From Chiridota heheva (lineage: Eukaryota > Echinodermata > Holothuroidea > Apodida > Chiridotidae): a stretch of 64,000 bases of DNA. The stretch spans positions 1,979,501 through 2,043,500 of the forward strand of contig JAIGNY010001203.1 of assembly GCA_020152595.1 (NCBI GenBank), read 5' to 3'. This document shows positions 46,091 to 57,860 of the stretch, piece by piece. A program made the translations under genes and the position numbers. The notes below the pieces were generated by a model that worked only from the letters and a program-made list of their open reading frames with translations, did not search any database and was not told the origin of the DNA. Position 1 is the first letter of the stretch, and each line of letters begins with the position of its first letter.

Positions 46091-47705
46091 GAGCAAAGAG
46101 GAAATCAACTAGCAAACATAAAGCACAGCAACAAATGCTACAGTCAAAGAGGAAATCAACTAGCAAGCATAAAGCGCAGCATCAAATGCTACAGTCAAAG
46201 AGGAAATCAACTAGCAAGCATAAAGCACAGCAACAAATGCTACAGTCAAAGAGGAAATCAACTAGCAAGCATAAAGCGCAGCATCAAATGCTACAGTCAA
46301 AGAGGAAATCAACTAGCAAGCATAAAGCACAGCAACAAATGCTACAGTCAAAGAGGAAATCAACTAGCAAGCATAAAGCACAGCAACAAATGCTACAGTC
46401 AAAGAGGAAATCAACTAGCAAGCATAAAGCACAGCAACAAATGCTACAGTCAAAGAGGAAATCAACTAGCAAGCATAAAGCGCAGCATCAAATGCTACAG
46501 TCAAAGAGGAAATCAACTAGCAAGCATAAAGCACAGCAACAAATGCTACAGTCAAAGAGGAAATCAACTAGCAAGCATAAAGCGCAGCATCAAATGCTAC
46601 AGTCAAAGAGGAAATCAACTAGCAAGCATAAAGCGCAGCATCAAATGCTACAGTCAAAGAGGAAATCAACTAGCAAGCATAAAGCACAGCAACAAATGCT
46701 ACAGTCAAAGAGGAAATCAACTAGCAAGCATAAAGCACAGCAACAAATGCTACAGTCAAAGAGGAAATCAACTAGCAAGCATAAAGCACAGCAACAAATG
46801 CTACAGTCAAAGAGGAAATCAACTAGCAAGCATAAAGCGCAGCATCAAATGCTAGTCAAAGAGGAAATCAACTAGCAAGCATAAAGCACAGCAACAAATG
46901 CTACAGTCAAAGAGGAAATCAACTAGCAAGCATAAAGCACAGCAACAAATGCTACAGTCAAAGAGGAAATCAACTAGCAAGCATAAAGCACAGCAACAAA
47001 TGCTACAGTCAAAGAGGAAATCAACTAGCAAGCATAAAGCACAGCAACAAATGCTACAGTCAAAGAGGAAATCAACTAGCAAGCATAAAGCGCGGCATCA
47101 AATGCTACAGTCAAAGAGGAAATCAACTAGCAAGCATAAAGCGCGGCATCAAATGCTACAGTCAAAGAGGAAATCAACTAGCAAGCATAAAGCACAGCAA
47201 CAAATGCTACAGTCAAAGAGGAAATCAACTAGCAAGCATAAAGCGCAGCATCAAATGCTACAGTCAAAGAGGAAATCAACTAGCAAGCATAAAGCACATC
47301 AACAAATGCTACAGTCAAAGAGGAAATCAACTAGTAAGCATAAAGCGCAGCATCAAATGCTACAGTCAAAGAGGAAATCAACCAACAAGCATAAAGCACA
47401 ACAACAAATGCTACAGTCAAAGAGGAAATCAACTAGCAAGCATAAAGCACATCAACAAATGCTACAGTCAAAGAGGAAATCAACTAGCAAGCATAAAGCA
47501 CAACAACAAATGCTACAGTCAAAGAGGAAATCAACTAGCAAGCATAAAGCGCAGCATCAAATGCTACAGTCAAAGAGGAAATCAACTAGCAAGCATAAAG
47601 CACATCAACAAATGCTACAGTCAAAGAGGAAATCAACTAGCAAGCATAAAGCACAGCAACAAATGCTAGTCAAAGAGGAAATCAACTAACAAGCATAAAG
47701 CACAA
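46091..47705. repeat. 51-bp minisatellite, about 31 highly similar units
   Basis: Units of 51 bp containing AAAGAGGAAATCAACTAGCA, AGCATAAAGC and AAATGCTACAGTC. Main variants differ at two coupled sites (GCACAGCAACAA versus GCGCAGCATCAA). Two 49-bp units lacking two bases lie at 46851 and 47665, 814 bp apart, that is one short plus fifteen full units. Because 51 is divisible by three, long frames appear (KRKSTSKHKAQQQMLQS repeated); there is no start, splice or neighbour evidence that they are translated. Confidence 0.95.
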
Positions 47706-49041
47706 CAACTTTAAAGGAAAAAGCAACCTGTGGTGAAGGAGTGAGTTGTCAGTTGTAAATACTTTTCTTATTTTCTATATTCTTAAAGCCATGTTGTGGG
47801 TGTTTTAATCACTTTTTTTTTTTCTTTTTTTAAACAGGTGCATTCCAAGGCAAAGACTTTAGAGTTTACAGTATTTTAACTTAATTTAGTCTTTTATTTG
47901 TGGCTTCTCATTTTTTTAATAAAAGTAAAAGTTTTGACCCTAAAAAAAATCTTCCAATTTATAACTATCTTTCTAGATTTCAGTCAATGAAATGATCAAG
48001 AATTCTCTTCCATCATTTCTGTGCAAAATGGTTGAATAGGATATCTCCTGAATGGAATATAAATTTTAAATGTTTTAAGCATTTTGTTTCTTTCATTATC
48101 CTCTTTTATGCATGATGACTTTACTTTCCATGATAATGTAGCATGTATTTAAGTGCTGGCAATCTTGTGCATTAAAGAGGGCATGACATGGGTTTTGATG
48201 TTGCTCTCACTTGAGTATTCCCAAATTTGTGTTGGTTGTAATAGCTGAAATTGGAGAAAAAATTGCTCGTAAAAATTGGTGAACTTGTGATGATGTCACT
48301 CCCAGAACGAAATTTCTTGCAACACTTTCACATCACGCAAACAACGCAAGCCTAGTGTTAGCATGTGTGTTCTTTGAAATTTGATGTATTTACACTAGGA
48401 TTAGAATGATTTTTCAACAAAACATTTTTTACCAAGCTGTTTTTATTTTCTTAAATATATATTCAAATGAGTTATATCTTCAAGTTTCATGAAAATATAT
48501 CGCTTTTCGAAATGCTGTAATGATCTGGCCCAAGTCTTGCAAAATTAGGTCTAACACTGAAACTTATGTAAGTTTATGAAGTTGAACATTATGGCATTGC
48601 ATATTTGTCTTCATTTGATATTTCACACGATAATATCATATATTCTTTGTACATTATTGTCATAGAATTTAAATGTAGCAAAAATTATATGATATATAAG
48701 TTTCTACAAAAGAAATCATAGGTTGAAACGAAATGAAACTACTGTTAAAATTACCCATTGTTTTATTAGTACATTGATTTGTCCCAAAGTGAAAATTTTA
48801 AGTCATGAATTTTAATGGGCTTTCAAAGTTTTGACTCAACTTTTAACTAGTGCAAACTTTAACATCTATATTAAAAACATTTTTTTACATCAGAAAGGGC
48901 CTGATATAATATATTGATCATATTATGATCAATGTCTCTTTATATGTTGATCAATGTTTTGAAGAAGATGAATCGTGATGCAAAGGAGAAACTTTGTATA
49001 TGGAATTTGCTCTGTTTTTATGTTTCCTGATGAGATTGTTT
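47706..49041. other. AT-rich spacer; lone AATAAA at 47918
   Basis: A pyrimidine tract with AG at 47821-47838 and AATAAA at 47918-47923 look like a terminal exon in miniature, but no coding sequence lies between them. If used by SYF2 the 3' UTR would be 2.4 kb and include the 51-bp array. A stretch at 47975-48120 faintly resembles one arm of the long-palindrome MITE. Confidence 0.3.
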
Positions 49042-49415
49042 GGGGAGTGACGTCACACGTCGCTATGGGAGTGACGTCACACGTCGCTATGGGAGTGACG
49101 TCACACGTCGCTATGGGAGTGATGTTACACGTCGCTATGGGAGTGACACACGCCGCTATGGGAGTGACGTCACACGTTGCTGTGGGGGTGACACCACATG
49201 TTGCGTGGGAGTGACGTCACACATCGCTATGGGAGTGACGTCACACATCGCTATGGGAGTGACGTCACACGTCGCTATGGGAGTGACACCACACGTCGCC
49301 GTGGGAGTGACGTCACACGTCGCTGTGGGAGTCACGTCACATGTCGCCGTGGGAGTGATGTCACACGTTGCTGTGGGAGTGACGTCGCTATGGGAGCGAC
49401 ATCACACGTCGCTTA
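49042..49415. repeat. 24-bp minisatellite carrying CRE palindromes, about 16 copies
   Basis: Units GGGAGTGACGTCACACGTCG plus CTAT. Most keep TGACGTCA, the full palindromic cAMP-response element bound by CREB/ATF proteins; others have TGATGTTA, TGACACCA or a deletion. It also carries CACGTCG. Confidence 0.93.
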
Positions 49416-50204
49416 GCAGTTTTGAGTTCTTGCATTGTCGGAGCATCAAGTACTTCATTACTTTTGATTTTTTTTTGTGCAAATGGTTTCTTTTGGGAAT
49501 TTTGATGGAATATTATGTTTCTGATATTAATAAATGATGTAAAACTGTCATAAACTCAATTTTTATTTGCTGGTGTCATGGCCTCTTTAATGTGTTAGTA
49601 ATGATAACTTTCCCATAATCTGATAGCACAATTTCTTGCAATCCAATTTCATCAACATGTCTTGATTGGCAAAAAGATTGTAACTCACCTGCCAATTGCG
49701 AATATTTTTGCTTAATACTTCTATAATTCCCATGCAAGCAACAAGGCTGGAACAAGCTGCTACCAGTTTTCCTTTCTTCTTTATATTTGTATTAATATGT
49801 ATAATAGATTAAAGAATGTTTTTACAAGTCTCTTTGTTATGCTCATTATTTTCATCCCATCAAATTATGAATATAAATTCTCAATGATCTTAATACATTA
49901 TACATGCAATTGCACTACAAGTAGATTTTGTTTAATCGGGAGGTGCAAAATGATTTAAGATATCCCCTTTAAAATTGATCAAATGAGGTCACAAATCAAC
50001 TGAGCTTCATATTTGTCATTTCAATCAAGTTGACTTACGATTGTGAACTAAGTTTTTACGTTTTTATCCCAGGTTTAACAACTTGACCCCAATTTTACTG
50101 TCCACTTTAAAAATATTATGCTCCTAAATACATAAAGATGTGTGGAGGGTAGGGACAGGTACATCCTAGTATTTAAAATGAAGGGCACTTTCTTCTGTAC
50201 CTAC
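49416..50204. other. AT-rich spacer with no recognised feature
   Basis: No coding, RNA or repeat signal supported. Confidence 0.35.
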
Positions 50205-50372
50205 TCCTATGACCGGGTTAGTTAAATCTCATTAAGCCCCAATGGATTATACCCGGTTTCCATGGTGCCAAGGGGATGAGAGTACTTGACTCCTCCTGGA
50301 TGGGACATACAGTCCATCGCAGGTTAACTTGCCAGCCAAAACAGGTACTCATTTCACAGCTATGTGGATGAA
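50205..50372 (-). mobile_element. tRNA-SINE body, 5'-truncated
   Basis: In reverse: TGTGAAATGAGTACCTGTTT, AACCTGCGATGGACTGTATG, TCCCATCCAGGAGGAGTCAA. Same body as the SINEs at 37332 and 40284 but lacking the tRNA head. Confidence 0.75.
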
Positions 50373-50426
50373 CTGTAAGTGTATACTGTTGTTTGCTTAG
50401 GTAATCTACACAAATTATATTCAATT

Positions 50427-50515
50427 TTGGTTCCGATGCGATCAACATCACGAACCTATGCGGTCATGATGGTGTGTGTGTATGTATGTATGTGTGTGTG
50501 TGTATTTGCCCTGTA
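50427..50515 (+). repeat. Leader of the 310-bp repeat family, with TG microsatellite
   Basis: GGTTCCGATGCGATCAACAT, then GAACCTATGCGGTCATGATGG, matches the leader at 38658-38705; it ends in a (TG)n/(TATG)n run instead of tandem units. Confidence 0.65.
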
Positions 50516-51079
50516 TTTTGAGCATGAGCTTTTCTCAAGAAGCCTTGCTCAGACGAAATGGTTAGGGGAGGGGATATGGAGTTACATAATTCATTCCTCA
50601 AAGGTTATTCCAGTAAAACTTTAATCTTTAAGGAATTAATTTTTATGTTTTCGTGGGAAAGTTGAGTCCAAATATTGCCTCAGATATGTTGCCCACCAAG
50701 CAGCCTCCAACCCCCAACCACCCTTACCAAGATGCCATTTATGACATAGTTTTTTTTGTTATCATCATGACCGTACGAGCTCACACCTTCCCATCCCTGC
50801 CCCCGTAGAGATGTAGAATGTCAGATATAATTGTATTGGAGTATATCACAGTCATGCCTGACCCAGCTAGATACCAGAATTATGTCCTCCTAACCGCCAT
50901 GACAGCCGACTTGGCATGATGACAAACATCACACTTGGGCACTTAGTCAGGCAGAGATTGAAAATGTCAGATATACTGTTTAAATCAAGGATGTATCTCA
51001 ATCATGCCCGTATGGTCTAGATATCAGAGTACGAGTCGGGCAACTGACACAGTATGAAAGATGCCCACTTATATGGGCT

Positions 51080-51840
51080 ATTTAAAGTTTGGGCAGGAAA
51101 AACTAGAAATCTTCCAGGGCTTCTCCTCCTGGACCCTTAGTACCAGAGCTACGTCCATGAACCCAAAAAGTTTGGCCGAATGTTTCTAAATTTTAAAGGG
51201 AAATTTCCCCTCTACTTGTTTAGAAATGGTATAAAAGCGTTAAAATTTAAAAAAATCATCTTTTCACTAAATTATGTTGTGGAACTATGTCTGTTTGTGT
51301 AGATTTTGGGAAGAAAAAAAAAATAACAAATCCTCAGACCAAGGCTTCACCCATGAACACTTGAACACTTTTGTCTGAAGTTTCTCAATTTTCAGAGAAG
51401 TAGATTCAATATAAGAATGTAGAATTGTTTTGTTATCATCAATTAAATTTTCCAAACTTTCTCAGTTCTGCACTTTGTTAAGCATCAAAGACAAAGAAAG
51501 ACAGAAATCTTTAGAACTTCCTTGGGCTTCACCCCTATACCCCTTTCAAGCACCTTATGTCTGACTTCTTCCCCTGGATCGTATACCCTTACTTTGCCCC
51601 GGGACCCAACGATTTTTCCTTTACATTTTGGAACTTTGTGTTTTTTTTGGTGCATCAAACAGTCAAAAACAAGAAATCTTCAGTCCAAGGCTTTGCCCAT
51701 GAACCCCACAATTTCCCTCAATTTTTAGGGGAAATTTCTCTTCTGCTGTTTAGAAATGGTAATTTAGATTTTAAGATGAGAATTTAAAATTGTCTTTTCA
51801 TTTATTCAATTTTTGACTTTTGTGTTGATTTTCAGCTATC
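51080..51840. repeat. Degenerate ~180-bp repeats, three to four copies
   Basis: Copies share an AAATCNTCAGNCCAAGGCTT-like block, CCCATGAAC and, further on, AGGGGAAATTTCYCYTCT with TTAGAAATGGTA. Strongly diverged; family unknown. Confidence 0.55.
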
Positions 51841-51901
51841 TTGGGAATACCTATCCCACAAGATATCGAAGGGCGCATGTAATCACGACAACAAAAAAAA
51901 A

Positions 51902-52143
51902 CCTTTGACAGTTTCTTCATAATACGATTTTAATAAATAAGTTAAACAGAGCGGTGGAATTCGATGAGCAGATTAGGATGCGTCAGGTGTGTAGAAAGTT
52001 TTCAAAAAGTGGGGGCACGACCTTAGGGGGCACTTTTTAAGTCATATGTCCCCCCATTTCAATCTGTAGATAAGATAAGTGATCCCAAAACAACAAAGTA
52101 AAGTAAAAGGGGCACTTTATTTTTAGAAAGGGACACTTTTCCA
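51902..52143 (+). repeat. 240-bp direct repeat, copy 1
   Basis: Nearly identical to 53238-53480 (CCTTTGACAGTTTCTTCATA to GGGGCACTTTATTTTTAG). The pair lies 1.3 kb apart in the same orientation. No primer-binding site, coding region or TG/CA ends were seen between or at them, so they are reported as a duplicated repeat of unknown kind. Confidence 0.8.
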
Positions 52144-53237
52144 ATGGGGACACATTCATCCCATACATGAGACTGACAAAAGTCGCCAGTTTCATACTTT
52201 TGGGTCAGTAATTAAGGGGCACTTTTCATTTTCAAAAGAGGCATTTTTGTAATTTTTTGGAAAAGTGGGGGACGTGCCTCCTCCCCTCCCCTGTTCACAC
52301 ACCTAAGGGATGGATAGTCCACATTAACACAGATACAAAGTGCATCACAAACATAAACACCAATCTATCAAATGAAATTTTCATTTTTCAAATAAATAAA
52401 AACAATCTCCCTTCATTTTAGACTGATTTTCAGCATCCCAAATCAGAAACGTATTTCAAATATGTTTCAAAATCAATGAACATTTTCAATCTTTTTAAGA
52501 TTTTTTACATCCAATTTCTAGACCCTTTGAAATATGTTCGCGCTTTGTGCGATAACAGAAAAAGTTTATCTAATTTCTTGTATTTTTCGAGTACGGTCAT
52601 TTTTCAACTTCCTGTGAAGTATAGGGCCTATATCATTTTGATTTCTGTTCATTTGTTAAAGCTTTTTGAGAAAATTTAAACATCTCCTCACACCCTACCC
52701 CCTCCCCCCACCCTCCCTATTTTCCACCCCACCCCCAATATGAATAGGACAATGCAGTAATACAAAAATAATCCCGATCATTATAATCTAAAATAATCCC
52801 GATACATTTATTTTGAATACATGTAAAACCAACCAATCTATATTACTGAATTTAATTTGTAATTTTACCATTGAGGGCGGTTCCAGGATTTCTGTGATGG
52901 GTTGGCTAACCTCCCAAACATTGATGTCTTGATATCATTCAGTGGCGGCGGAAGCAGGGGGACAAAAAAAAGTGGGGTAAATGTGTTGTTTAGCCCCCTC
53001 CCCAACATTTGCTTTTAATTTTTCTTAATCTTATAGAAAATATGTTAAAGGGAAAATTCCCAGATTATATTCAAAGAAATAAAGATTTGTTAAATTTCAT
53101 AAACCGCAAAAAGATGTTGTTGCCCTGCCCAAGGTTATATACACAGCGGCAATATTCATCATAACTTAACACTCACAAGTCAGAGGCAAGATTCCATGAA
53201 TGAAACCTGTTGCCAAATACAAGATAACGGACACATT
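52144..53237. other. Sequence between the 240-bp repeats
   Basis: AT-rich, with C-rich tracts at 52690-52735 and a CAGTGGCGGCGGAAGCAGGG motif at 52940 resembling one hAT end. No coding potential recognised. Confidence 0.35.
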
Positions 53238-53480
53238 CGACCCTTTGACAGTTTCTTCATAATACGATTTTAATGAATAAGTTAAACAGAGCGGTGGAAT
53301 TCGATGAGCAGATTAGGATGCGTCAGGGGTGTAGAAAGCTTTCGAAAAGTGGGGGCACGACCTTAGGGGCACTTTTTAAGTCATATGTCCTCCATTTCAT
53401 TCTGTAGATAAAATAAGTGATCCTAAAACAACAAAGTAAAGTAAAAGGGGCACTTTATTTTTAGAAAGGGGAACTTTTCC
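53238..53480 (+). repeat. 240-bp direct repeat, copy 2
   Basis: Partner of 51902-52143 with roughly 95% identity by eye. After it the sequence diverges into GGGGGGCGAAGCCCCAGGG, a small palindrome. Confidence 0.8.
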
Positions 53481-53855
53481 CGAGAATGGGATTCCTGGGG
53501 GGGCGAAGCCCCAGGGAAACCTCGCATTTCCAAGTTTTAGATACCCCAAAAGACTCTGAATATGTGCAATACACGGCTTTTTAAACTAAAGTAGGATGAT
53601 TACGAACGATCTATTATAGCAGCATATCATTTTGCAATGATACAGACTACCTCCCACTCCACATTAAAAAAGGTCTAAAATAGCCATTTTGGACAAAATA
53701 CAATTTTCGACATTTCGGACATGGAGGAGCATAGAAGGGGGGAGGGGGGGGGGGGAAACACTACAAAAATTCAAATTGAAATAGTATGGATATTTAAATT
53801 TTTGTCAAAAATTCTCTTGCAAAAGAAAGTGAAGAGGGTGAGCTTTTGGGAGAAG

Positions 53856-54031
53856 CAGTGGCGGGGCTATGGGGTTATCCATAGATCACTTTTCCCCCAC
53901 CTCCCCCCCCCCCCTAGAAATGTGTGTAAAGTGACATACTTTGTCCGATTGATAGGTTTTTGCTTCCCCTCTCTATGAGGGGCATTTGCCCCTCCTTTTC
54001 CCCCATGACCAAAATCCTGGTGCCGCCACCC
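53856..54031. mobile_element. 176-bp hAT-type MITE
   Basis: Left end CAGTGGCGGGGCTATGGGG; the right end reads in reverse GGGTGGCGGCACCAGGATTT. Flanking 8-mers GGGAGAAG (53848-53855) and GGGAGAAT (54032-54039) match at 7 of 8. It holds an internal palindrome around AGGGGCATTTGCCCCT. Confidence 0.72.
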
Positions 54032-54169
54032 GGGAGAATTGAATGTGAACCTTACCGACAAGATGGTGCCAGTGTCTCATGCGGAGTGTCTCATCACAGG
54101 CAGAAAATCTAGTTCACGATCACGGTAAGAAGCATAATGCATGATATAGCATTTAGACATAATCATCAG

Positions 54170-55995
54170 CAGCGCCTCCTCCAAACGCGCGCTTCCTCCG
54201 GTCCCGCGCCTCCTCCGGTCCCGCGCCTCCTCCGGTCCCGTGCCTCCTCCGGTCCCGCGCCTCCTCCGGTCGCGCGCCTCCTCCGGTCGCGCGCCTCCTC
54301 CGGTCGCGCGCCTCCTCCGGTCGCGCGCATCCTCCGGTCCGCGCCCTCCCCCCGCCTCCGGACGCGGCGGCGACTCTGGTCGCGGAGGCGACTCTGTTCC
54401 AGCGGCAACTCCGTTCGTGGCCCTCCGTTCGCGAGGCGCCTCCGTTCGGCCTTCCGTGGTGGCGGCCTCTTCGGCGCGGCGACTCCTCGGCGGCGCAACT
54501 CCTGTCGCGGCGGTAACTCCTGTCGCAGCGGCAACTCCGATCGCGGCGGCAACTCCGGTCCCGCACCTCCTCTGCTCCCGCGCCTCCTTCGGTCGCGCCT
54601 CCTCCGGTCCGCCTCCTCCGGTCCCGCGCCTCCTCCGGTCCCAGGCCTCCTCCGGTCCCGCGCCTCCTCCCGGTCCTCCTCCAGCCAGCGCGCCTCCTCC
54701 TGGTCGCGCTTCCTCCAGCCGTCGCGCCTCCAACGCGCCTCCCGGTCCGCGCCTCCCCCAGTCGCCCATCCGGTCGCGCGCCTCATCCGGTCGCGCGCCT
54801 CCTCCTGTCCCGCGCCTCCTCCGGTCCCGCACCTCCTCCTGCCGTGCACCTCCTCCGGTCGCGCGCCTCCTCCGGTCGTGTCCTCGGGTTGCACGCCTTT
54901 TTCGGTTGCATGGCTCCTCCGGTCGCGAGCCTCCTCCGGTTGCCGCTTCCTCTAATCGCGGGCCTCCTTCGGTCGAGGGCCTCCTCCGGTCTACGCCTCC
55001 CCCAATCGCGGGCCTCCTCCGGCCGCGCGCCTCCTCCGGCCGGGTGCCTGTTCCGGTCGCGCGTCTTCTCCAGCGGCCGCAGCTCCGGTCGCAACGACAG
55101 CCCCGGTCGCGGCAGCAGCTTCAGGCAACAACTGCAGTTGCAGCGGCAAAGCCAGTCTCGGCGTCTTCTCCGGTGGCGGTGGCAACTTCGTTGACAGCGG
55201 CAACTCAGGTGGCGGCAGCAACTGCGGTGGCGCGGCAACTCCGTCGTCGCCCCCTCCGGTCGCGCGCCCGCTCGTCGCGCGCCCTCTCGTCGCGCGCCCT
55301 CCGTCGCGCGCCCCCTCCGTCGTCGCCCCCTCGTCGCCACGTTCCCTCCGTCACGTGCCCCCTCGATCACGCGCCTCCACCTGCCGCGGCGCCTCTTCCG
55401 TCAAGCGCGCCTCCTCGGCGCGCCTCCTCGTCGCGCCTCCTCGGTGGTGTCCTCGGGTTGCACCTCCGATCGCGCGCCTCGTTCGCGACTTCACCGCGGC
55501 GGCGACTCTGGTCGCGCGGCAGCTCGCCGCGCGCCCCGTCTCAGCGCCCGGTCTTGGCGGCGACTCCGGTCGCGCGGCGACTCGGTCGCGGGCGGGCGAC
55601 TCGATCGCGCGGCGGCTCCGATCGCGCGGCGGCTCGTCGCCGCGGGCGGCGGCTCGATCGCAAGCGGCGCTCGGTCGCGCGGGCCCGCGGCTCGATCGCG
55701 GCGGCTCGTCGCGGCGCGCTCCGTCGCGCGGGCGGCGCTCGGTCGCGCGGCGACTCGGCAAGGGCGACTCGGTCACAGCGGCGACTCGTCGCTGGCGGGC
55801 GACTCGTCGCGGCGGCGACTCGATCGCGCGGGCGACTCGGTCGCGGCGACTCGGTCCGGCGCGGCGACTCGGTCGCAAGGGCGACTCGGCCGCGGCGGCG
55901 CTCGGTCGCGGCGCGGCTCGTTCATCGCGGGCGGCTCCGGTCGCGGCGGCGACCGGTCTGAGCGGCGACTCCGGTCTGAGCGGCAACTGCAGCTG
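54170..55995. repeat. GC-rich 17-18-bp satellite
   Basis: First part (54175-55060): 17-bp units GCCTCCTCCGGTCGCGC with C/T variants. Second part (about 55100-55995): looser units such as GGCGACTCGGTCGCGCGG and GGCAACTCCGGTCGCGG. It is extremely CpG-rich in an otherwise AT-rich window. It opens very long Arg/Ala/Pro/Ser frames on both strands, including one of 573 codons, that are artefacts of the repeat. Confidence 0.92.
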
Positions 55996-57540
55996 CGGCA
56001 ACTGCAGCTGCGGCGCAACCTTGAATCGTAACCCCAAGTTGCAACCTCCAGTCGCATCTGCCAGTCGCAACCCTAAGTCGCAACCTCCAGTCGCAACCTC
56101 AATCCAGTCGAACCTCAGTCAATCAAATCGCAACCTTAAGTCGTAACCTCAAGTCGTAAGACTCCAATTGCCTTCAAGTAGTAACTTCAGTCGCAACCTC
56201 GAGTCGCAACCTCTAGTCGCAACCTCGAGTCGCAACCTCGAGTCGCAACTTCAAGTCGCATCCGCCAGTCGCAACCTCCAGTCGCAACCTTCAGTCACAA
56301 TCTCCAGTCGCAAGCTCTAGTCGCAACCTCCAGACGCAAGCTCCAGTCGCAACCTCAATCAAATCGCAACCTTGAGTCGTAACCTCAAGTCGTAACCTCA
56401 AGTCGTAAGACTCAATTGACCTCGAGTCGCAACCTCGAGTCGCAACCGCAAGTCGCAACCTCGAGGGTAACTTCAAGTCGCATCTGCCAGTCACAACCCT
56501 AAGTCGCAACCTCCAGTCGCAACCTCCAGTCGCAATCTCCAGTCGCAAGCTCTAGTCGCAACCTCCAGACGCAAGCTCCAGTCGCAACCTCAATCAAGTC
56601 GTAACTTTAATCAAATCGCAACCTTAAGTCGTAACCTCAAGTCGTAAGACTCAATTGACCTCGAGTCGCAACCTCGAGTCGCAACCTCGAGTCGCCACCT
56701 CGAGTCGCAACCTCGAGTCGCAACTTCAAGTCGCAACCTCGAGCCGCATTCTCGAGTCGCAACCTCAAGTTGCATTCTCAAGTTGCAACCTCAAGTCCCA
56801 ACCTCAAGTCCCAACTCAAGTCCCAACCTCAAGTCATAACCTCAAGTCCCAACCTCAAGTTCCAACCTCAAGTCCCAACCTGAAGTCTCAACCTCAAGTC
56901 CCAACCTCAAGTCTCAACCACAAGTCCCAGCTTTAAGTCCCATGCAACATTAAGTCATAACCTCGAGTCCAACCTCAAGTCCCAACCTCACCCTCATTCA
57001 ACCTTAAGTCGCAACCTCAAGTCCATCTCAAGTTGCAACCTCAAGTCTCAACCTCAAGTTGCAACCTCAAGTCCCAACCTCAAGTCACAACCTCAAGTCC
57101 CAACCTCAAGTCCTCAAGTCCCAACCTCAAGTCCCAACCTCAAGTCCCAACCTCAAGTCCCAACCTCAAGTCTCAACCTCAAGTCCCAACCTCAAGTCTC
57201 AACCACAAGTCCCAGCTTTAAGTCCCATGCAACATTAAGTCATAACCTCGAGTCCAACCTCAAGTCTCAACCTCAAGGCGCACCCTCAAGTCGCAACCTT
57301 AAGTCGCAACCTCAAGTCCGATCTCAAGTCGCAACCTCAAGTCTCAATCTCAAGGCGCACCCTCAAGTCGCAACCTCAAGTCTCAATCTCAAGGCGCACC
57401 CTCAAGTCGCAACCTCAAGTCACAACCTCAAGTCCCAACCTCAAGTCCCAACCTCAAGTCCCAACCTCAAGTCCCAACCTCAAGTCCCAACCTCAAGTCC
57501 CAACCTCTAGTCGTAACCTCAAATCGCAACCTAAAGCAAT
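55996..57540. repeat. 12-bp satellite (AACCTCAAGTCG family)
   Basis: More than 100 units of AACCTCAAGTCG/AACCTCAAGTCC/AACCTCGAGTCG, with larger blocks repeated (for example around 56140-56430 and 56560-56720, and 56870-57000 with 57170-57260). The first units (GTCGCAACCTCCAGTCGCA) still resemble the GGCAACTCCGGTCGCGG units to the left. Confidence 0.93.
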
Positions 57541-57860
57541 ATTCCCATGGTTTTTTGTCAAATTTTATTTGAAAAAGCATACGTTTAGATCCAATTTGGT
57601 ACAAAAATCAAGTTGATATCATATTTCATTTGGAAGATATGAAATGTTAAAGATTTCCTAATTGCATTTTAAAGATTTTGTACAGTATGATGATCCTTTT
57701 TCGGTCCTTCCCTCAAATATTTTGAATGGGAGAATCTGACTACAATGAACAGGAATTGAAACAACAACTTTGCATTTATTAAAAATTTCCAAATTTTGAA
57801 ATTCAAGGTCTGTTCATACCTTAAAATAAACTAGCATAGCATAAGAGACAAGCTACGCCT
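57541..57860. other. Short unique spacer between satellites
   Basis: AT-rich with no recognised feature. Only about 300 bp separates two unrelated satellite regions. Confidence 0.4.

Noticed and set aside
46054-47689. Two frames of 273 and 263 codons, KRKSTSKHKAQ repeats
   Set aside because: Period of 51 bp keeps any frame open; both end at the same 49-bp short unit. Not annotated as genes without transcript evidence.
47838-47925. Terminal exon with AATAAA downstream of the 51-bp array
   Set aside because: No coding content or upstream exon; the poly(A) motif alone is common in AT-rich DNA.
47975-48120. Fifth copy of the long-palindrome MITE
   Set aside because: Only a faint match to one arm (GGATATCTCCTGAATGGAAT) with no ends or TTAA; could be chance in AT-rich DNA.
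46091-49415. CRISPR-like appearance of regular repeats
   Set aside because: Units abut with no unique spacers, and the genome is eukaryotic.
51902-53480. Direct repeats as terminal repeats of an LTR-type element
   Set aside because: No TG...CA ends, primer-binding site, polypurine tract, coding relic or target duplication recognised; kept only as a duplicated repeat.
54137-56146. Very long open frames (up to 573 codons) rich in Arg, Ala, Pro and Ser on both strands
   Set aside because: They lie wholly in the GC-rich satellite, occur in several frames on both strands, and their amino-acid pattern follows the 17-18-bp unit. No start, splice or domain evidence.
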